The position numbers and the translations under genes are program-made. Shown one piece after another: positions 17,798 through 26,300 of a stretch of 64,000 nucleotides of DNA (positions within the stretch are counted from its first letter, which is position 1; each line of letters opens with the position of its first letter). Source of the stretch: RGIG4608 sp051867875 (GTDB lineage: Bacteria > Bacillota > Clostridia > Oscillospirales > CAG-272); the NCBI GenBank assembly GCA_051867875.1, contig JBJDZG010000007.1, positions 23,064 to 87,063 of the forward strand. The letters run 5' to 3'. Under the pieces are notes generated by a model, which had not been told where the DNA came from, searched no databases, and worked only from the letters and a program-made list of their open reading frames with translations.

Positions 17798-18682
17798 ATG
17801 ACGTTGGAGACGGCAAATAGATTATATGAACTCAGAAAGAAGCAGGGACTGTCCCAAGAGGAGCTTGCGGAGCGCCTTGGCGTGTCGCGTCAGGCAGTTT
17901 CAAAGTGGGAGAGAAGCGAGGCGTCGCCCGACACGGATAACCTAATCGCGCTGGCGAAAATTTACGGACTCACGCTCGACGAGCTGATTTACGGAGAGAA
18001 TGCAGATAAACCCGAAAAGGAAGCTTCAAATACGGATAAGTCCGAGGTCCAAGAGGAAAAGGCTCCTGATGACGAAAAGAATAACGATGCCACGGACGAT
18101 TTGTGCGGTGAGGTGTTTATAGGAAAAGACCACATGTTCGTAAAGGACAACGAGGGTAATAAGGTTAAGATAGGTATGGACGGTATTTACATAAAAACTG
18201 CCGACGACGAAGAATACATGGAAACGGCGGGAACCTTCAAGTACGACGGAAACACTGCAAAGGTAAACGTTGACGGCGGTAAGGTACATATAAACGTCAA
18301 GCCCAAGATTACGAAAAGAAGCATCTTCCTTGACGTGCCCTACGTAATAATATGCGTTATAGCGTATCTGCTCTGCGGATTTTACAACGTCCTCGGCGGT
18401 TGGGCGCTCTCGTGGATAATCTTTGTAACGATACCGATTTATTATTCGCTCGTTGAGGCTGTCGCGCGCAAAAGAGTAGCGGAATTTTGCTATCCCGTTT
18501 TCTGTGCGTTGGTATATCTGTATCTCGGATTATATCAGGGCAACTGGCACCCGTCATGGCTCATTTTCGTTACAATTCCCATATTCTATCCGATTGCGGA
18601 AGCGATTGACAGAGGGCTCAGAGAAAAGGGAATCGGAATTGATAACGAGAACTCGGGCGACGATGAGGACGATGACGAATAA
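17798..18682 (+). CDS. Membrane-anchored XRE-family transcriptional regulator
   Basis: 294 residues. An N-terminal HTH_3/XRE domain (about 4-62, GLSQEELAERLGVSRQAVSK) is followed by an acidic Lys/Glu linker, a beta-rich region (about 105-170) and a hydrophobic C-terminal region (about 176-271) with around four membrane spans. A unit is duplicated there: SWIIFVTIPIYY and SWLIFVTIPIFY, each after a Gly-Trp or Asn-Trp turn. The tail is Asp/Glu-rich. ATG 17798 has AAAGGAAA upstream; in-frame ATG 17780 is less well placed. Membrane tethering suggests it senses an envelope signal. It lies just upstream of the starch island, but I see no evidence that it controls it. Confidence 0.8.
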   Translation: MTLETANRLYELRKKQGLSQEELAERLGVSRQAVSKWERSEASPDTDNLIALAKIYGLTLDELIYGENADKPEKEASNTDKSEVQEEKAPDDEKNNDATDDLCGEVFIGKDHMFVKDNEGNKVKIGMDGIYIKTADDEEYMETAGTFKYDGNTAKVNVDGGKVHINVKPKITKRSIFLDVPYVIICVIAYLLCGFYNVLGGWALSWIIFVTIPIYYSLVEAVARKRVAEFCYPVFCALVYLYLGLYQGNWHPSWLIFVTIPIFYPIAEAIDRGLREKGIGIDNENSGDDEDDDE

Positions 18683-18720
18683 TGTCAAACCGTATTGTAA
18701 AAATATAGATTTGTTCAAAA

Positions 18721-18745
18721 GCACCGAAAAACCTCGGTGCTTTTT
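18721..18745 (+). terminator. Terminator after the XRE regulator
   Basis: GCACCGA / TCGGTGC stem extended by flanking A/T pairs, followed by T5. Confidence 0.85.
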
Positions 18746-18780
18746 GTTTATTATTTTATTCACAATTCTTTTACTTTTAA

Positions 18781-18809
18781 TTGACTTTTTTTTGTTAAAA
18801 TGATATAAT
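18781..18809 (+). promoter_or_regulatory. Promoter of malQ-pulA
   Basis: TTGACT (18781-18786), 17 bp, TATAAT (18804-18809). The AATTGTGCAA motif found before the lipoprotein genes is absent here. Confidence 0.7.
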
Positions 18810-18848
18810 GACAGATGAAAATAAATCTTTTAAGAAAGGATTATTATT

Positions 18849-20342
18849 TTGAATAACACGAAGAACAATTTTGGATTTTCACACAAAAGCGGAATACTCA
18901 TGCCCGTAAGCTCGCTTCCGTCTGAGTACGGCATCGGCGATTTCGGCAAATGTGCTTTCGAATTTGTTGATTTTTTGGACGAAACCGCGCAGAAATGCTG
19001 GCAGGTTTTGCCCCTTAACCCCACGTCCTACGGCGATAGCCCCTATCAGTCCCCCGCGGCTTGTGCAGGCAACCCGTATTTCATCTCTCTCGAGCTTCTT
19101 TACGAGCAGGGCTTGCTTACCGAAGGCGAGCTTGAAGGCGCGAAACGCGAACAGGGCAGAATCAATTACGGAAGACTCTTTAACGAAAGATACGCTATGC
19201 TCCGCAAGGCGTTTGCACGCTTTTCGCCTGATGAAGAGTATGAAGCGTTCTGCGCAAAGAACGCGCTTTGGCTCGACGATTACGCACTCTTTATGGCTCT
19301 TAAGGTTCACTACAATTTCTCACAGTGGACGCTTTGGGCAGAGGAGCACAGAGATGCCTCAAAGGCTCGCACTCACGCAGATGAGTTTGAGAGCGAGATG
19401 AATTTCTGGAAGTGGATTCAGTTTGAATTTATGAGAGAGTGGAAGGCAGTGGTTGACTACGCTCATACTAAAAATATCACGATTATCGGTGATATGCCCA
19501 TCTACGTTGCACACGACAGCGTTGACGTCTGGAGCGAGCCCGAGCAGTTCTTGCTCGACGAGCATTACAATCCCACGATAGTTGCGGGCTGTCCTCCCGA
19601 CGGATTTTCTCCCGACGGTCAGCTTTGGGGCAACCCAATTTATAATTACAAGCTTATGGCTGAACAGGACTTCGCTTGGTGGGTAAAGCGCGCAAGAGCG
19701 AACTTCGAGCTTTACGATATCATAAGAATTGACCATTTCAGAGGCTTCTCAAGCTATTACGCTATCCCCGCAGGCGACAGCACCGCGAGAAACGGCAAGT
19801 GGATTGAGGGCCCCGGAATTGCTCTTTTCGAAGCGATAGACAAGGCGCTCCCGGACTCCAAGATTATTGCAGAGGACCTCGGTTTTATTACTGAGGACGT
19901 AGTTGAGCTCCTCGAACAGACGGGTTATCCCGGAATGAAGATGCTTCACTTTGCGTTCTACGACGAGGAGAGTGAGTATCTTCCGAGAAATTATCCTGAC
20001 AGTAACTGTATCGTATATTCGGCTTCTCATGACTCCGACTGCTCTTATACTTGGTACTATAACCTTGAGGGCGAGGCTCTTGAACGCTTCAGAGAAGAGT
20101 GTCCCCGCCGTGTCGAGCAGACTCCTGTCGAAGCACTTATCGAGTTCGCCATGACGAGCATCGCAGACCTTGCGATGGTTCCCATCATGGACTATCTCGA
20201 ACTTACTAACAAAGAGGGAAGAATCAATACCCCCGCAGTAGCAGAGGGCAACTGGTCATTCAGAGTGAGCCCCGACTACGCAACGGATAAGCTTAAAGCA
20301 AAGATTCTCGACGTTACGACGAGAACTTCCCGTGCCAAATAA
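18849..20342 (+). CDS. malQ: 4-alpha-glucanotransferase (amylomaltase, GH77)
   Basis: 497 residues, the usual size of bacterial amylomaltase. It disproportionates maltodextrins in the cytoplasm, releasing glucose and lengthening the acceptor chain. Family stretches: GILMPVSSLPSEYGIGDFG and LNPTSYGDSPYQS. Catalytic residues: nucleophile Asp295 (RIDHFRGF), acid/base Glu342 (IIAEDLGF), stabilising Asp395 (SHDSD; the usual motif is HDNDT, so one flanking residue is unusual). No signal peptide. The start is TTG at 18849 behind AAAGGA; the next ATG would remove conserved sequence. It opens the carbohydrate island, 42 bases before the pullulanase gene with no terminator between. Confidence 0.95.
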   Translation: MNNTKNNFGFSHKSGILMPVSSLPSEYGIGDFGKCAFEFVDFLDETAQKCWQVLPLNPTSYGDSPYQSPAACAGNPYFISLELLYEQGLLTEGELEGAKREQGRINYGRLFNERYAMLRKAFARFSPDEEYEAFCAKNALWLDDYALFMALKVHYNFSQWTLWAEEHRDASKARTHADEFESEMNFWKWIQFEFMREWKAVVDYAHTKNITIIGDMPIYVAHDSVDVWSEPEQFLLDEHYNPTIVAGCPPDGFSPDGQLWGNPIYNYKLMAEQDFAWWVKRARANFELYDIIRIDHFRGFSSYYAIPAGDSTARNGKWIEGPGIALFEAIDKALPDSKIIAEDLGFITEDVVELLEQTGYPGMKMLHFAFYDEESEYLPRNYPDSNCIVYSASHDSDCSYTWYYNLEGEALERFREECPRRVEQTPVEALIEFAMTSIADLAMVPIMDYLELTNKEGRINTPAVAEGNWSFRVSPDYATDKLKAKILDVTTRTSRAK

Positions 20343-20384
20343 TTGCAGTAGGTAATTACAATACATAAATGAAAGGATTTTGAT

Positions 20385-23060
20385 ATGAAAAAAGCTTTAA
20401 TCAGAAACTTATCACTCGCTATCCTCGTTTGTATGTTGTTCGGTATTTTCACAACCTCTTGTGAATCGTTGTTCCCGACGAATACGACGACAACGACAAC
20501 TACGGGCGGTAGCGGTGGCTACGTTCCTCCCGAGGACGAGTACACTATTCCCAAGGAAGAGGGTATGAAACAGCTTACTCTCTACTTCAATCACAGCAGC
20601 GGAAACTACGAAAAGTCGGATATCTGGATTTGGTATGACGACGTAGTGGGACAGGGCTACCTTATGCACGAGTGCGAATACGGCGCAAAGGTCGTAATCA
20701 ACGTACCCGACACTATTACCGAGGTTGGATTTATCGTTCGCCGTGACTGCTCCGAGCCCGGCGGAACTTCTTGGGGAACTTGTATTAAGGACACGAGCGA
20801 AGACCGTTTTGCAGTCCTTGAAGGCGATGAAACGTTCATCTTCTTAAAGAGCGGAGACACAAATCAATACAGAAGCACTGATGGTGGTAGAACATTGGAA
20901 ATTATTAAGAAAATAAATATTGCGGGAATCGTGGATTTCCATACAATCAAATACAGCATCAATCCCAAGGTTAAGATTGAAAACTATGACGACATAAAAC
21001 TTTGGGAAGGCGATAAACAGCTTACAATCCTGAGCATCTCTTCAATGGGCAAGGTTTCCACTACGGGTAAGCTTGAAATCGAAGAGGGGCTTGAGCTTAA
21101 TAAGGCATACAGACTTGAAATCGCAGGCTACGGCGAAATCGAGGTAGTACCTACCGACATTTTCGACAGCGATATCTTTGCCGAGCTTTATCACTACGAC
21201 GGAGATGACCTCGGCTCCTATATCCACGGCGACAGCACAACCTTTAAGGTATGGGCTCCCACAGCTTCAAAGGTAGTTCTTAACCTTTACGAATCCGGAC
21301 ACGAGGGCGAATCCTACAAGGACGTTGAGATGAAACTCGGCGATAAGGGCGTTTGGGAACACACCGAAGCAGGCGTTGGACACGGAACGTACTACACCTA
21401 CACCGTAACGACGAGCGTAGGTACTCAGGTTGCAACTGACCCCTACGGAAAGTCCGCAGGTCTTAACGGTAACAGAACAATGGTTATCGACCTTGATCTC
21501 ACAGACCCCGAGGGCTGGAAAGAGGACGGTTTCTCAACGGGCATCAAGTCCTATTCCGAGGCGTTCGTTTGGGAAGTGCACGTTCGTGATTTCAGCAATT
21601 TGATTGAAGATTCTCAGTATAAGGGCAAGTATCTTGCCTTCACCGAAACAGGTCTTACAAACGAAGCGGGTATTCCCGTAGGTGTTGATTACCTTAAAGC
21701 ACTCGGCGTAACCCACGTTCACCTTCTTCCCGTATACGACTATGCAACGGTTGACGAAGCACACCCCGACGAAATGTTCAACTGGGGATATGACCCCAAA
21801 AACTATAACGTTCCCGAGGGAAGTTACAGCACAGACCCCTATAACGGTGAAGTAAGAGTAAGAGAGTACAAGCAGATGGTGCAGGCGCTCCACGCGGCAG
21901 GCATCGGCGTAGTTATGGACGTTGTTTACAACCACACCTATGACGCTAACAGCTCTTTCAATAAGATAGTTCCTTACTACTATTACAGATACACTAATAC
22001 GGGCGCTAATTCCAGCGCGAGCGGCTGCGGTAACGATACGGCATCCGAGCGTTATATGTTCGGTAAGTTCATGGTAGACAGCACGAGCTACTGGATAGAG
22101 GAATACGACCTTGACGGCTTGCGTTTTGACCTTATGGGACTTCACGACCTCGAAACCATGAAGAAGGTAGAGGCAGGCGTTCACGCAATCAACCCCGAGG
22201 CTATTATCTACGGCGAGGGCTGGACGATGGGTTCAACTATCGACGGTACACCTCAGGCTAACCAGGGCAATATCAGCCAGATTAAGCCCACGAACGGCGC
22301 TATCGGTTCTATCGCAGTATTCAGCGACGCTATGCGTGACGGTCTTAAGGGAAGCACGTTTGACGTTAAATCTCAGGGCTATATCAACGGTTCTGCCGTT
22401 GCAAGCGTAAATAAGATTAAGTTTGGACTTATGGGCGGTACTATCGGCGGCGGCGTAGGCTGGCAGGTACAGAACTCGATGGTAGTTAACTATATGAGTG
22501 CTCACGATAACAACACTCTTTGGGATAAGCTCACACTTGCGAACGGCGACAAATCCGTTGAAGACAGACTTAAGATGAACCGTCTCGGCGCGGCTATTCT
22601 CTTCGTTTCTAAGGGTATCGTATTCGTTCAGGCGGGAGAAGAAATGCTCCGTTCCAAGCCGAGAGAGGACGGAACGTTTGACGAAAACAGCTATAAGTCA
22701 AGCGACGAGATTAACAACATCAAGTGGGAAAATCTCACACCCGACTCCAACGAGTACAAGATGATGCAGTATTACGCAGGTCTTGCCGCTATGAGAAGCG
22801 AATACAGCGTGTTCTCCGACCCTGACGCTTATATCGAAATTACGGATATAAGTAATCAGGGCGCGCTTCAAGTATATATGAAGAACGCTGACGGCGAAGC
22901 TATGGTAATCATCAATCCGAGCACGTACGCTGCAAGATATACACTTGATGGCGACTGGAACCTTGTCGGAACTCTTGAAGTTTCCGGTACCAAGACTATC
23001 GATACAAAGACAAGCGGCACCTACTACGTAGGAAATGACGTTCTTATCTTCGTAAGATAA
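20385..23060 (+). CDS. pulA: Type I pullulanase, cell-surface lipoprotein (GH13_14)
   Basis: 891 residues. Signal peptide with lipobox FTTSC (lipid on Cys26), then a Thr-rich linker. The next part, about residues 50-170, looks like CBM41 (LTLYFNHSSG...WIWYDD). A CBM48-like beta-sandwich lies at about 280-370 (TTFKVWAPTASKVVLNLYE), followed by the GH13 barrel. The type I pullulanase signature is present as FNWGYDPKNYNVPEGSYSTD. Catalytic residues are Asp582 (GLRFDLMG), Glu611 (IYGEGWT) and Asp708 (SAHDNNT). It cuts alpha-1,6 branches of pullulan, amylopectin and glycogen outside the cell, feeding linear dextrins to the amylase and importer. ATG has GAAAGGA upstream. Cotranscribed with malQ and ended by a strong terminator. 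Confidence 0.95.
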   Translation: MKKALIRNLSLAILVCMLFGIFTTSCESLFPTNTTTTTTTGGSGGYVPPEDEYTIPKEEGMKQLTLYFNHSSGNYEKSDIWIWYDDVVGQGYLMHECEYGAKVVINVPDTITEVGFIVRRDCSEPGGTSWGTCIKDTSEDRFAVLEGDETFIFLKSGDTNQYRSTDGGRTLEIIKKINIAGIVDFHTIKYSINPKVKIENYDDIKLWEGDKQLTILSISSMGKVSTTGKLEIEEGLELNKAYRLEIAGYGEIEVVPTDIFDSDIFAELYHYDGDDLGSYIHGDSTTFKVWAPTASKVVLNLYESGHEGESYKDVEMKLGDKGVWEHTEAGVGHGTYYTYTVTTSVGTQVATDPYGKSAGLNGNRTMVIDLDLTDPEGWKEDGFSTGIKSYSEAFVWEVHVRDFSNLIEDSQYKGKYLAFTETGLTNEAGIPVGVDYLKALGVTHVHLLPVYDYATVDEAHPDEMFNWGYDPKNYNVPEGSYSTDPYNGEVRVREYKQMVQALHAAGIGVVMDVVYNHTYDANSSFNKIVPYYYYRYTNTGANSSASGCGNDTASERYMFGKFMVDSTSYWIEEYDLDGLRFDLMGLHDLETMKKVEAGVHAINPEAIIYGEGWTMGSTIDGTPQANQGNISQIKPTNGAIGSIAVFSDAMRDGLKGSTFDVKSQGYINGSAVASVNKIKFGLMGGTIGGGVGWQVQNSMVVNYMSAHDNNTLWDKLTLANGDKSVEDRLKMNRLGAAILFVSKGIVFVQAGEEMLRSKPREDGTFDENSYKSSDEINNIKWENLTPDSNEYKMMQYYAGLAAMRSEYSVFSDPDAYIEITDISNQGALQVYMKNADGEAMVIINPSTYAARYTLDGDWNLVGTLEVSGTKTIDTKTSGTYYVGNDVLIFVR

Positions 23061-23079
23061 TGATTCAATGATAAAATTT

Positions 23080-23117
23080 GCCCCACTCCGCTATCGGCGG
23101 AGCGGGGCACTTTTTTT
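23080..23117 (+). terminator. Terminator after pulA
   Basis: GC-rich stem GCCCCACTCCGC / GCGGAGCGGGGC (one offset base) followed by a run of seven T. Confidence 0.9.
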
Positions 23118-23148
23118 CTTTCAACATATTAACCAAAAAAACGGCAAT

Positions 23149-23222
23149 AAATTGTGCAAATGGGCAAATTTGGGAAAAATGTTTTTATTATGTTGACAAA
23201 TGGCTTCCATAAGGTTTATTAT
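23149..23222 (+). promoter_or_regulatory. Promoter with upstream AATTGTGCAA motif, giant stalk lipoprotein
   Basis: AAATTGTGCAA starts at 23149 and is followed by TGGGCAAATTT. The -35 TTGACA is at 23193-23198 and the -10 TATTAT at 23217-23222 (18-bp spacer). The motif starts exactly 44 bases before the -35 box, as at three other lipoprotein promoters. TTG-TG-CAA is a short dyad; the position, about 75 bases before transcription start, would suit an activator. Confidence 0.6.
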
Positions 23223-23302
23223 TATAATATAATTATGTCTAACTGTATCTTTTTGCGGGCGGACATAAAAATGGGCCATTAAATTTTTGGAAGGAGAATA
23301 CC

Positions 23303-26300
23303 ATGACAAAACATTTAAGAATTATCATGCTTGTATTAGCTCTCATTCTTACTTTGTCTGCGCTTTCGAGCTGTGAATTAGGCAACCTCGGCGCCGGCGG
23401 AATGTTTGATTCCGTTACGGACGTAATAATCGCAGTAAAAGACAAAGTCAAAGATAAGGTTGAAGAAATAATCAAGCCCGACGTTCCCGACATTCCTGCG
23501 GAATGTGAGCACGTTTGGTACGTACCTACTTGTACCGAACCCCAGACCTGCTCCGTTTGCGGCGAAACAAAGGGAGATGCACTCGGACACACGGCAGTAG
23601 TTGACGGGGCAGTTGAGGTTACCTGTACAACCGACGGTAAGAGCGAAGGCTCTCATTGTTCGGTCTGCGGCGAAGTTCTCGTCGCTCAACAGATTACACC
23701 CGCACTCGGACACGACAAGACTGAAACCGTAGTCAAAGAGCCCACCTGCGAAGAAGCGGGCGAAAAGAGCGTATCTTGTTCAAGATGCGATTTCAGCCAC
23801 ACCGAGGAAATCGCTCCTTTGGGACATACGTTTTCAGATGTAGTTACAGCCCCCAACTGTACTGAAGGCGGTTATACAACTCATACTTGTACGTCTTGCG
23901 GATACATCTACACAGACGCTTACACAAAGCCACTCGGTCATACTTACGAGAGAGTTGTAACGACTGAACCTACTTGCACAGAGGAAGGAGTTGCAACATT
24001 TACGTGTCATTGCGGACATTCTTATACAGAGCCTGTTCCCGCTACCGGACATACGTATACCTCAGTAGTAACTGCTCCTACTTGTACGGAACAGGGTTAC
24101 ACGACATATACTTGCCATTGCGGACATAGCTACAAAGACGATTATGTAAACGCAACGGGACACACGAAACAGAACGCAACCTGCACGGAAGCAGGCACTT
24201 GTTCTGTTTGCCATGCAGAACTTGAAGCTGCTCTCGGTCATACCGAAGTCATTGATGCGGCAGTGGCACCTACTTGCACAAAAACCGGTCTTACAGAGGG
24301 CAAGCACTGCGAAAGATGCGGTGAGGTTCTCGTAGTACAGCAAACGGTTGACGCTCTCGGTCATACCGAGGTCGTAGACGCAAGGGTAGAACCCACATGC
24401 ACGGAAACAGGACTTACAGAGGGTAAGCATTGCTCCGTCTGCGGAGAAGTTCTCTTAAATCAGGTAGTAATCCCTGCAAATGGACATACCTACACCGACG
24501 CAGTAACGACCGTTCCCACATGCACGGAAAAGGGAACGAGAACGTTTACCTGCCATTGCGGAGATACGTATACCGAGGACATCGCTCCTACGGGACATAA
24601 CTATACAGAATCAGTAGTAGCTCCCACCTGCACAGCCGACGGATACACACTCCACAGCTGTACCAACGAGGGTTGCGGATACTCATACAGAGATAATTAC
24701 GTTGACGCTACGGGACATACGTATAATGAAACAGTAGTACCCCCCACTTGCACGGAAATGGGCTATACGCTTCATAGCTGTGCGTGCGGACATTCCTATA
24801 AGGATAACTACGTTCCCGCTGAACACGAGTTTACAGACGCGGTAAAAGCTCCTACCTGCACGGAAGAGGGTTATACGACTCATACCTGCTCCGTTTGCGG
24901 TTACAAGACTGTTGATTCGTTTGTACCTGCTCTCGGACATACCGAAGTAGTTGACGAAGCAGTAGCTCCTACTTGTACGGCAACAGGTCTTACAGAGGGT
25001 AAGCATTGTTCCGTATGCGGAGAAGTTCTCGTAGCACAGCAAACGGTTGACGCTCTCGGTCATACCGAGGTCGTAGACGCAAGGGTAGAACCCACATGTA
25101 CGGAAACAGGACTTACAGAGGGTAAGCATTGCTCCGTATGCGGAGAAGTTCTCGTAGCACAGACGGTGGTTGACGCACTCGGTCATACCGAAGTAGTTGA
25201 CGAAGCGGTAGCTCCCACTTGTACGTCAACAGGTCTTACAGAGGGTAAGCATTGCTCCGTTTGCCACGAAGTTCTCGTAGAGCAGACAGAGGTTCCCATG
25301 ATACCTCATACGTATACTGACGAAAACGACACGACTTGCAACGAATGCGGATACGTAAGAGATTGCAAGCACCTCGATACGGTAATTGTACCCGGTACAC
25401 CTGCAACTTGCACGTCAGCAGGTCTTACAGACGGCGAAAAGTGCAAATACTGCGGCGAAATCGTAGTAGCCCAGAATCCTATTGATGCTCTCGGACACGA
25501 CCTTACACATCACGAAGAAAAAGTTCCGACTTGCACGGAAAAAGGCTGGGAAGCATACGATACGTGCAGCCGCTGTGATTATTCAACATACAAAGAGCTT
25601 GCAGCTCTCGGTCATACCGAGGTCGTAGACGCAAGGGTAGAACCCACATGTACGGAAAAAGGACTTACAGAGGGTAAGCACTGCTCCGTTTGTAATGCGG
25701 TTCTCGTAGAACAGACAGAAATCCCCGCTACCGGACACAATTTGACCGAATGGACGGTAGAAAAAGCACCTACCTGCGAAGAGAAAGGCTCTAAAACCCG
25801 TCATTGTCAAAATGAAGGCTGTGCTTATAATGAAACCGAAGTAATCGAAGCTCTCGGACACACGTACGAGGACTATGCAGCAAAAGCTCCTACTTGTACG
25901 GAAGATGGTTGGGACGCATATAAAGTATGTAGCGTTTGCCATCATTCTACAAAGACGGTAATTGATGCTCTCGGACACGACCTTACACATCACGAAGCAA
26001 AAGCTCCGACTTGCACGGAGATAGGCTGGGAAGCATACGATACGTGCAGCCGTTGCGGATATACAACTTACGCAGAACTCTCAGCTCTCGGACACGATTT
26101 GGAATCTCACGAGGATAAGACACCCACTTGTGTAGAAACAGGTTGGGAAGCTTACGAAACTTGTAAGCGCGAGGGTTGCACTTATTCCACAAAGGTTGAA
26201 CTTCCGATTAATCCCGAAAATCACTCATGGAATGAGCCCGACACAGACTGTACGACACCTACAACCTGTAAGCTCTGCGGTGCGGAAAAATCAGGCTCTG

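Noticed and set aside
23149..23172. Motif interpreted as a CcpA cre site
   Set aside because: It lacks the central CG and the WTGNNARCG pattern of cre.
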